DNA of 64,000 nt. It comes from Nymphaea colorata (Eukaryota > Streptophyta > Magnoliopsida > Nymphaeales > Nymphaeaceae). Positions 55,535 through 64,000 of this stretch are shown here, one piece after another. The notes below the pieces were generated by a model that was not told the DNA's origin, ran no database searches, and saw only the letters and a program-made list of their open reading frames with translations. Position 1 is the stretch's first letter; each line of letters begins with the position of its first letter. Where the stretch lies: positions 16,423,035 through 16,487,034 of the forward strand of contig NC_045149.1 in assembly GCF_008831285.2 (NCBI RefSeq). Reading direction: 5' to 3'. The position numbers and the translations under genes were made by a program.

Positions 55535-56395
55535 TCAACACATGACATCTTTGAGTAGCTTATACCTACGATTGACCGGCCTTGAAGAGGATGCAGCACC
55601 AGCATTCTTGCCTTTGTCATGGCTGTCTAAGATATCCTTGCTCTTCTTGCTGCTAGAGTTTTCCTGGCGGCTGAGGTTTCCTCCGTCCTTCTTGTCCAAC
55701 TTTGTCCAGCAAACCGTGCGGTTTCCGCCTCTCTCCTCCGATTGACACCAATCACACACCGTCCCTAGTTCATTGTAGTAGTTACTACAGTACCTGAAAA
55801 GCCGTAATCTATCAGCAGATTCCAACCAACCAGAAGATAGCAGAAACAGTGATGAAACAAAGGTTGATTAAGGTGGGCACTATAACAAGTTAGGTATTAT
55901 CATACTACCAACCAAATGATAACCATGATATAAGACGAGTTATAATGGGCTAATTGTAGTAAGGATCGCGAAAATTAAAAGAAGATACTGATAATCAGAA
56001 AACGGGCGCCAACCATGATAAATAGAAATAGTGGAACATGATCAACAAACAAAGGCCTTGCAGCCCCACTCAGCTCAAGTCCTAGGTAACATATGCAACG
56101 GAATTGACAAACAAGATGACAGCCTAAAGATGGTTACCATCAGATCTAAGTTGTTCAAGAACCAGTGGCACCATCTCCTAAACCAACAATTCTTCCTACG
56201 GTCCACCCCTATTTCCAGGCCCTAAAATGATGGCAGTTATGATGACTGAAGCAGAGGCGAAGGATGAGGACGGTGGTGGTTCAGAGCTTACGAGTGCTGG
56301 TAACGTGCGCAACATTTGGTGCAAAGGAAGAGCTTGGCGGGGAAACCAACATCGCCGCACATACAGCAGACCGAGGAGAGGTCATGTTCTCCCAT
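55535..56395 (-). CDS. Small PHD-finger-like zinc protein
   Basis: Two exons on the minus strand (56292-56395 and 55535-55793) encode 120 aa. The N-terminal zinc module has spaced ligands C10, C13, C25, C28, H34, C37, C48 and C51, giving the Cys4-His-Cys3 order of a PHD finger, in CCMCGDVGFPAKLF, CTKCCARYQHSYC and VCDWCQSEER. The intron falls after Ser35 inside the finger. A Ser/Lys-rich linker follows, and the protein ends RRYKLLKDVMC, an ending I recall as conserved in a plant-specific family annotated as RING/FYVE/PHD superfamily proteins. PHD fingers often read histone H3 tails, so a nuclear chromatin or protein-interaction role is inferred but unproven. The start at 56395 is the only Met before the finger. 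The donor is GTAAGC and the acceptor TTTTCAG. Confidence 0.85.
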
Positions 56396-58539
56396 GGCTT
56401 CCAGAGAACCGGTGCAGAACAGCAGCAGCAGAACTGCAAAGAAAAAGAAGGGAGATTGAGAAGGCCCAAGAAAAAGGCACTTAGAGAAGGGTAAATACGC
56501 GCGGCTTCGGGGGCGTCTACCGAGTCAGAGAGCAGTCATCATCAGTAAGAAGAGAGAGGGAGCATGCATCAAAGAGTGGTGTGCCTACAGGCTTTGGTGG
56601 GATATGAGAGGGACTGGTACCCACGGCCTGCAGCTCAACATCTATATGCGTGCGTGAGCGTGCGCGTTTTCTTGTGGCCGATACAGAAGCCAAAACCGTG
56701 AGGTGGAAGAAAAGGGGTACAGACTGGTACTGTGGATGGCTCGTGGCTGGGAATCGGCATACGGTTTAATGTTCAAGAATAGGTGAAGCACATGGAAAAA
56801 ACTGCAGCTGCGCTACCCGAAGTATATGTGCCTCAACGTGAAGCCAACAAACAGTGCTGGTCAAAGGTGAAAAAAGGCACAGCCAATTAAGAAATAGGGG
56901 CCAAAAAAGGCGCCTCGAAACATTAGAAAGGAGATCCTGGATAGTTGGACTTTCAAAATTACAGTGATGCCCTTCAATCGGCAAGGCATCAACATGTTGG
57001 GAGGGGGAAAATGGACGGATGCACAGATATTTTTTAATAAACAAGATTCAAGACTCCGGAAGCCAGAACCACTATTTTAACGCCGCACCAGCCATGAATG
57101 ACTCTGGATAAACTCGAAGTATTGAATGACAGAAGGACCCCTCTGAGTGAAGGTTAAGTCCCCCTCTCTCTCCCTCCATCGCTTTCTCTCCCTCTCCCTC
57201 AAGAGCGTATCCGCACCATGGCTGCTGTTTTCTCGGAAGAAGATGCCATTATCCATATAAAAATTTGTATGAGAAACGCCACCAAACAGTTTCTGCATGC
57301 AAGTGCAATGAAAAAAATGAACCACCCACCTGGCTTTTGCAACGACAAAGGCCCTTCCTTGCTCTTCCCTCAGCCAGTTACGGTCCAGGCCTGCTGTGCG
57401 ATCCGAAAGTTTCTGTTAAAAATGTCGGAAGCTTGAGAATATTTTTTCGTCGTGTGAAGAAAACCATTAAGCAAAGAGATTGTGTCATCTTCACGTTTTA
57501 GCCAGGAGCATCCCTAGTTTTGGGGAGACTTCTGTAAGAGCAGAGTAGTATGTTGCCCAGAGACAGATCAGAAAACCAAGTTTTCATCTTTCCGCGCTGC
57601 CAATGAACAAATCAGAGGCATATTTCAATCAATGAAAAAGGGAATCAAAGCTCCAACGAGATCGAAGCAAAAAGCAACTTTCTTGAGAGAAGCGGTAAGT
57701 GCACTCTCCTCGGTCCAACGTTGTGAAGAAATTTTTTGTGTTTATTGGTTGGAAGCATTAGACTTTTGGAGAACAAGACTTGATTACTTCTAACTAGGTA
57801 GCATAAAGCACTTAAAGATCGGTCTTCCAAGTTGGCTTATGATGTTTATTCCCAGCTTTTGCAAAACCACCTTAGCATTCAACAATCTCACGCAGACGAT
57901 CCAATTCCTCCACTTATTCGAGGAATCGAGCTCTGCCAAAGATCTCCGAAATTATAATCCACCAATACCTCTTTGTATACAGTTCCTTCCTCGCAGACTC
58001 CAATTCTCTGTTTCTCAAAATCAGCAAAATAGAATCTCCAACAACAGCCTTCAAAATTTCTCGAAACTGGAATGGCAAAATCTGCATACTGCCTTCGACG
58101 CCAGATTCGGTCTGACCAAAGTCATTATCCCTAGTTTTGAGGGAGGACTTTCAAAACCACCTCCAACCTCAGAGCACCACATCCCAGTTCTTCAACTTGG
58201 ATAAGTACCACTGCGGACTAGTTGCATCCCCCACCGCCTCTGTTAATGCTCACAATTATTAAAATAGAATTGAGGACCTCTCTGGACCCTAAAGTCAGAA
58301 ACAAAAGTTTATTTCAGAACTCCCCCGAGAAAAGAAAAAGGTTCCCCTTTTCAGAGTCAGTCAGGAAAAGGAAAAAAAAACTGAAATCTTCGTCCTTGCT
58401 TTCCTGCTCATCAAAATAAGAAATTCTAAACGGAAAAAAAAAATCTCATGAGTCCATTTCCCCAGCACATGCCTCTCGGTCACTGTAGAAAATATCAAAA
58501 AGATAGTGACAAGAAACCATGGCAACACGCGCTGTTATC

Positions 58540-58625
58540 TTAACCTTCGATTTGGCACCCACCAAACCTGACATATTCTTCGCCTCAAGAAGGATTGTCC
58601 TTGAAAAGAAAAGAATGCGACACCA
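58540..58625 (-). pseudogene. Coding-like block 1, related to 60595-60680
   Basis: On the minus strand this reads LLEAKNMSGLVGAKSK. The second block reads LFEAKNMLGLVGTKSL. Several of the base differences fall at third codon positions (GCG/GCA, AAT/AAC, GGT/GGC, TCG/TCA), which suggests both came from a protein-coding ancestor. The family is not recognised and the frame cannot be extended far with confidence. Confidence 0.3.
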
Positions 58626-60594
58626 CAAAGTTGATCGCCCACCAATCTGTGGTCGGAAACCCACGAACCTCTTGAGAAAGCTGCCTCCCACATCACCGAA
58701 ATGCCAAAATTAACCCATGTCTTGAAATGGTCTTTCACATTCGTGCCATTGCAGTCACTTTCAGCCCCCCCAGCTAGAAGGGCAGAAAATTGTCAATCTA
58801 CTGGAAGTTCTGTTCTTATATTGGGAGGAAAAGAATAGTTCGTAGCTTCGAAAATCAGATGGGCAGAAGTCATGTTTACATCCTTGAGCCATTGAAACAT
58901 TCCCCGTCCATCTCCAACGTCAGAAGGTTTTGTCTTTCGTCAATCATTGACAGTCAGGATCGTTCCTTGACTATCAAGTTGCCAATGAAGAAGAGCAATG
59001 AAAAAAAACAGGTCAGTAATATGTTAAACCTTGGCGTAGAATCATATATTGACTTACCGCACCTTATGCATGTGAAATCAGTATATGACAGATTCATATA
59101 TTTATGCGCCGAACCAAATGCATGTGAAGCCTATATTTTCCGATAGAAGAAATTGAATCCGAACTGTTGGAAAAAATGATAACCCTGAGTTCCCCTCACT
59201 TTCTCTTTTCTGCATTCAGTCAGTTTCTCTTTCTGCATTTAGTCAAGGTAAGAGAGAAAGACAGTCTTCATGTTGGGGTTCAGTTATTCTATAGATATAA
59301 AACGCCTAGGGCATAATACCGGATAAACAGCGCTCTCTGTTCATGTCCATAGTGAAATATCTACACCTAGAACCTTCTTGAAAAAATATCTACAACTTGG
59401 AAAGGCGCATGATTCTTCACGTCCTTAGCTTCAGTTAATAAAACATTTAGCAATGAACTCAACGATCCCCTTGGAAATTGGTGAATATGAGTCCTTTGGA
59501 AGTAGTTTGAACGTTACGGCGATCCGGACGTCTGGAATGGCGGCTATCAGGTGCTGCAGAATCTGAAGAACACTGGATTGTTGCCCATTGATTCTATCGG
59601 GGCATGGCTCTCAGTTTGTGCTGATTATTACTTTGTCACGGAACTTGTTTGTCGGTGGAGTTCACTCTTTCTCAAACACAGTTAGAATGACCTTTCTCAC
59701 ATTGAAAGATGAAGTTCATTGTAGCCTGGCAGGGGCAACAAAGGTTTTCTCAGGGGATGGCTATGGTTCCGAAACCACAAGGAAGAGAGGTGTTCTCCTT
59801 GCGGCTTGCTGCAAAATCAAAGCCTACGTATAACTACTACAAGCAAAGGGAAGAAAAGATCTATAAGAGTACGACAAACAGGAAGTCTGTTGGTATATCA
59901 GTGGACAATGGAACATTTTCTTAGCTCAAACCGAGTCATATATCAAGAAGATTATCATTTTACGTCCTGCAAGCAAACATAATCCTTAATCAAGATTCCA
60001 AAAAGGCAAGGATAAAGTTTGCTGATCAACAATTCTTCTTCAGGTTCCATTCAGAAATGAGCGAAACAAGTCAGAAGCACCCTTTCTCAACTTATTGACC
60101 TGAGGTCTAAAGAGTAATACTACATGCAACCTGTACATTGAAAGGCAATCTGGAAAATCACCAAGAAGATAGGGTAAAATCTAGTTTCCCTTAAAAACCA
60201 AGAAATACTTGAAGGAAAAACCCAACTAGACAGGCATCCTTCAAGATCAACTCCATGCAGTTTCAATTTCAGTTCCAATCTCATCTTTACTTTTTGAATG
60301 CTTTTATCTCAGAAAAGATCTCTTTACTTGATAATGTCCATTCCTTCGTTACTGAGATTCTGTCCGGACAAAAGAGACCCTAAGTAACTTGTGCAACTCT
60401 AAATAACTGTTGATCATAAAAGCCCTACACTCTTCCGCCGTTTACTTGCACAAATAGATGAGCCATCTAAACTCTGACTATTCAAAAATTGTCGTGGTTA
60501 TCCATTGTCTGTGGACATATTCCTTCTTCTTTTTACTTCCACGGAAGAGGTGAAAATTAGAGATACGATATCTGATATCTGGTACAGCATCACA

Positions 60595-60680
60595 CATGCA
60601 TTGTCAGCCAGTGATTTGGTGCCCACCAAACCCAGCATGTTCTTTGCCTCAAAAAGCATGTCCTTCCATAAAGAAGAAAG
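60595..60680 (-). pseudogene. Coding-like block 2, related to 58540-58625
   Basis: It reads LFEAKNMLGLVGTKSLADNA on the minus strand within a frame open over 60498-60740. It pairs with the block near 58.6 kb. It could be an exon of an unidentified gene or a fragment of a duplicated one. No start, stop or splice sites could be fixed. Confidence 0.3.
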
Positions 60681-61957
60681 CAATAAGACATCCCTAAATG
60701 CATAGGCAACCGTGGGGGGCCATGGGTCAGGCAACTTCAAAACGACAAAGGACTGAAGACCCTCTTGAGCTTATATAAAATGACAAAGGTATCCTATGCT
60801 TTAAAGTTTTTCTCATATTCAAGCCAAGGATGTCACTCCCAAATAGAAATATAAAATGATGAAAACAATCAACCAAGCAAGCATATTGCACTCTCGCATA
60901 GCATATGATAACCCAGAACAGCCAAAGATAATCAACAAGCAATGAAGATCGGTGTCTCAAAGGTGGAATAAGAATATCTACATTTGGCTAGCTTAGCATC
61001 GTCAGAGGAGGTTCAACACTTTATCTCAGAGGTTTCAATAATCTGACTTCTCGGTTTCTTTTGAGTTCTCGGATACAAAATCCATATGTATGTAAAGCCA
61101 TTTCTACATATCCGTGAGCGTTTATGATTTTTCTTTCTTGGCATCAAAGAACAGAGCCAGAATCCAAAGCAGAAGGGAATGCAACAATCCAGAGCAAAAA
61201 GATTAATTGGAGAAATTAAGGACCCAGATAGGAATTATGTGTAGTGATGGGGACAGTGAAAGGAAACGGTCACAAGAAAATATATATTTAGACAACCAAT
61301 AGATCAGTATACTGAGCCTGAGGAACATGAGAACATATGTGCAGCATAAAACAAAAGCATTATGGTTGAGTCAGGAAACAAATTTTTGAATACCAAGCTT
61401 ATATCGAGGTATTCAGAAGAATGTAAGGAAAACTTGTTGACCAATTGTTGTTTATGCTTACAAATTTGTAATCCTTCAGTTTATTCTTGAAGATGCTACA
61501 GAGACTGACAAATTTTAAAGATGGAAAACTTTCCTTCTTCCTATTCCATTTCAGAGGAAATGATATGGAAGTTTTATCCTAAACCTAACTGACATATGAA
61601 TAAGAAAAAATTAAACTAAAATCAAAAGCTGCATTAACTGTTGAACAGTTTATGTGAATAAGAAAGTCGTATAATTTCTGGAAGCAACAGTTATTCTGAA
61701 GTAAGCACCTTCAGTAACCCTCAATTGTTAGCGGATTTCATGATTTTGATTCGTTCAGTTAATTTCAGTTAGGGAAGGCTTGTTTGCTATGTTTGCTTTT
61801 ACTTCATTTCTCTCGAAGAAAGCTGCAAATAAAGTTACTTGCAGAGATAGCCAGACGACACTTCCTCTCTCAACCAATCAGCTAAAATTTAAAAAACGAA
61901 ATGCAGTCAATCGTGTATACTTTAGGAAATCATGCAATCGCTGAAAGTTAACCTTAC

Positions 61958-62785
61958 ATAATTGGGGAAAAGTTTCCTCCGAGCCTCTTCAAACTGCCAA
62001 TGCATCTTGAGGTCTTCACGAACGTCTTCCAAAGGCTCCAGCCACGACGATTGGATTTTCCGCTTGGGGCCTGCAGCCAAAGAACAGCAACCTGTTTAAG
62101 TATACTTTCAGTCCTCCGTTCAGGCGTTCCCACCTTAGCACATCAGGCTCTTAGAAATTATGATGAGTCTAGTATTTATGTTCTACAATTGGCTCAAAAT
62201 AACATCCAAAAACTACATTTACTATGTCTAACATAAGCTTTAAAGGAAGGAAAAGATAATGTGAACAGTCACACCTACTCTGTTCAACGTAGTAACAAGA
62301 ACAGGATGCCTGTACTGTGGAAATAATTTATTGCATCATGCTTGCTTTATTCCTAGACAAGAGCGAACATATTAGCATGACCTGGCAGATAGTGTTCACA
62401 GGCGAACTACGACTCCTAGATAGCAGAGTATGATTGCAGATGTACCACCATGTTACATAATCAACTTCCTGCAATCTACAATAATTCCACTTTTTGTAGA
62501 GGAACCCAGTTGGAAAACCCTGAAACGGCGATATGTTCTTAACCTAAACACCTCTTTTCTCGTCCTTAGATTCATGAACTTTTCTTCAAGTATGGAAACA
62601 TTCGGCTTGGGATGCCTGAAATCCTCAAACACAAGATGTCTAAGCTACAGCAACCAAAAAAGAAGGTGAAAACATGTAGGAGTCTTGCATATATCAAACT
62701 ATATCCCCAGTGTATTCAGCATCTACACATCTGAAATTTGATTCCTTCTGTACCTTGCTCCCAAACTGTTATACTCCTCGTCCAT
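61958..62785 (-). CDS. Unrecognised minus-strand gene, partial (three exons seen)
   Basis: Three exon-like pieces on the minus strand have plausible splice sites. Exon A (62754-62807) includes an ATG at 62785 followed by DEEYNSLGA and ends AG|GTACAG. Exon B (62519-62639, after TTAG) continues in frame as R-HLVFEDFRHPKPN, then VSILEEKFMNLRTRKEVFRL. Exon C (61958-62070, after CTGCAG, ending before GTAAGG) reads PKRKIQSSWLEPLEDV, then REDLKMHWQFEEARRKLFPN. The peptides are charged and helix-like, as real exons would be. Exons A and B join in phase. The B-C join needs a different B donor (near 62505) or a missing exon. The 3' part beyond C was not found, and the gene may begin upstream of A because A also has an acceptor at its 5' edge. 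I do not recognise the family. Confidence 0.35.
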
Positions 62786-62807
62786 GGCATTCAATGCTGC
62801 CGTGCTC

Positions 62808-64000
62808 CTAAAATCAGCGGCGGTAACCCAACTTTATAAACACCTCGTAAAAGCATTAGATACTAGATACACTTGTCATGTGGAGAGCATGTGGGGAGAG
62901 AAAGAGAGGGAGAGGGAGAGAGAGAATCGTTTTATGCATTGAGAGTTTAAGTATTAAAGATACAAGATTCGGAAACAGTGAAGTCTGGACCTGCTAGAAA
63001 AGCTCTTTCAGTGACGAATGAAGCCATCCAATTTTTCGAACATGCTGCACTTACTGACTCATACTTGTTTCTCCCATTCCCCCGTGTGCGTTTAGATTGT
63101 AAGCTTTACGGCTAATATGGTATTTTCATGTACTCCCAGTCCCCCGTGTTCCTTCGAAAAAGAATTCTCTCAAGTACTCCCTCCCGCTAGAACAGTTTAT
63201 CTGATTAGCATCTAAATCCAATTAATAAGATTTGGTAGGAAAGTCTAAGTCTGATTAAAAACGAATTTGGATTCAGTATGCATTTTTTTGCCAGATTTAA
63301 CAGATCCGTAGGTATCTGAATCTGGTTGCAGATAAAAAACAGAAACTTGCATGATTGCACAGCCCAACCGACTGTGACTCTAATTCGAATATGGTGTCTA
63401 TAACTGCATCAGATGTAGTTATCTTTGACAAGCTCTTTAATGCATTTGTTCGAGACTAGGAGGTAGACTCAAGAGATCTACCATTATTCATGGGTTCAAA
63501 GTCTTCATCTCCTTCCAACAAGTTCCAAAAACGTAAGGCCTGTCATATGGGACAAATACCAATTCCATTCCAGTACTTGGTCGATTCTTTCCTCTCTATG
63601 AAACATCAAATTTCGCAATGGTTTATGGTCCCCCTAGGTGAAAAAGGATCAATGGTCCCATATAGATCACACGGCGGTTGTTTCCATGGAGTGGGGTAGA
63701 CTCCCGATTACTGATGAGGCCATACAATACTTATTCAGCGCCTCCCCGTCCAGAAACTCTCGAGGGCGTCTGGTAACAGGAACATTTCCTTCTTTGGAAC
63801 ACAGCGATGTGCTCCAAAACGTGTCTCAATCTTTGAGACACATCCATGGAACATGTGGTGTTGCATGAATGTGTCCTAAGAATGTGCTCCAGGAACACGT
63901 CCATGGAACACTATGTTCTATTATCAAACACCCACCCCATAAGGAACATGGTAGATCTTATGGAAGCATTTGAAAATAGGTTGAGATTTTTGTGCATCAA
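62808..64000. other. Right edge of the window, no gene supported
   Basis: It contains a GA-rich microsatellite near 62898-62926 and AT-rich DNA. From about 63780 there is a patch of repeated GTGCTCC, CCATGGAACA and GGAACAC words with a perfect 9-base hairpin (63821-63829 with 63833-63841). This patch may be one end of a small non-autonomous element running off the window. Promoter or 5' exons of the unrecognised minus-strand gene could also lie here. Confidence 0.45.

Larger units (their letters stand above)
56396..61957. other. PHD promoter and unassigned DNA with exon-like blocks
   Basis: The first several hundred bases are the likely PHD promoter and leader. Beyond 57.4 kb the DNA is less AT-rich than the repeat-filled regions and has several open stretches, but I recognise no complete gene. 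Notable pieces are two related minus-strand blocks (58540-58625 and 60595-60680), a plus-strand open frame at 57839-58204, and an open plus-strand segment at 59506-59685. These may be decayed gene fragments or exons of a gene I cannot identify. Confidence 0.4.

Noticed and set aside
57218-57436. Small plus-strand ORF (MAAVFSEED...) after a CT-rich stretch, resembling a short gene with its leader
   Set aside because: Only 72 codons, with no family match, and the CT stretch is a simple repeat. The evidence is too weak to call a gene.
57839-58204. Plus-strand open frame of 121 aa beginning MMFIPSFCK
   Set aside because: It has an ATG and reasonable length but no recognisable motif. The region may hold decayed fragments, so I left it as unassigned DNA.

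Overview
This is nuclear DNA from a flowering plant. The evidence is multi-exon genes with GT-AG introns, an SBP-box transcription factor carrying a miR156 target site, a plant-type matrixin, an Agenet-domain protein of the Arabidopsis G2484-1 type, AT-rich intergenic DNA and many (AT)n, (CT)n and (AC)n microsatellites. The species cannot be named from the sequence. Long introns and wide gene spacing suggest a medium or large genome.

Layout. (1) 1138-12784, plus strand: a 14-exon Agenet/Tudor-like protein of about 2278 aa. (2) 16088-21677, plus strand: a seven-exon cytosolic-type NAD malate dehydrogenase whose first intron appears to be a GC-AG intron. An in-frame upstream ATG would add 27 residues. 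(3) 21678-30890: about 9 kb of gene-free, AT-rich DNA with microsatellites and old repeats. (4) 31246-38847, plus strand: a three-exon SQUAMOSA promoter-binding-like (SPL) factor of the SPL9/15 type with a 4.8 kb second intron, a miR156 site in exon 3 and a leader rich in upstream ORFs. (5) About 38968-43515: an old tandem duplication of the SPL 3' flank. The second copy also keeps a piece of SPL intron 2 but lacks the last exon. (6) 43968-44658, minus strand: a three-exon PDRG1-type prefoldin-like protein. (7) 45559-45977: a MITE-like element with inverted ends. (8) 48342-49394, plus strand: an intronless secreted matrix metalloproteinase. (9) 55535-56395, minus strand: a two-exon, 120-residue PHD-finger-like protein. 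(10) About 57.4-62.8 kb: low-copy DNA with exon-like blocks I could not identify, including a likely minus-strand gene fragment at 61958-62807.

The genes look like ordinary plant neighbours and do not form an operon or pathway cluster. I found no CRISPR array, rRNA, convincing tRNA or prokaryote-type defence or mobile system. The observations most worth following up are the SPL partial duplication, the GC-AG intron and alternative N-terminus of the malate dehydrogenase, the uORF-rich SPL leader, and the unidentified minus-strand exons near 62 kb. Exon boundaries come from reading splice sites, frame and remembered family sequences, with no transcript support.
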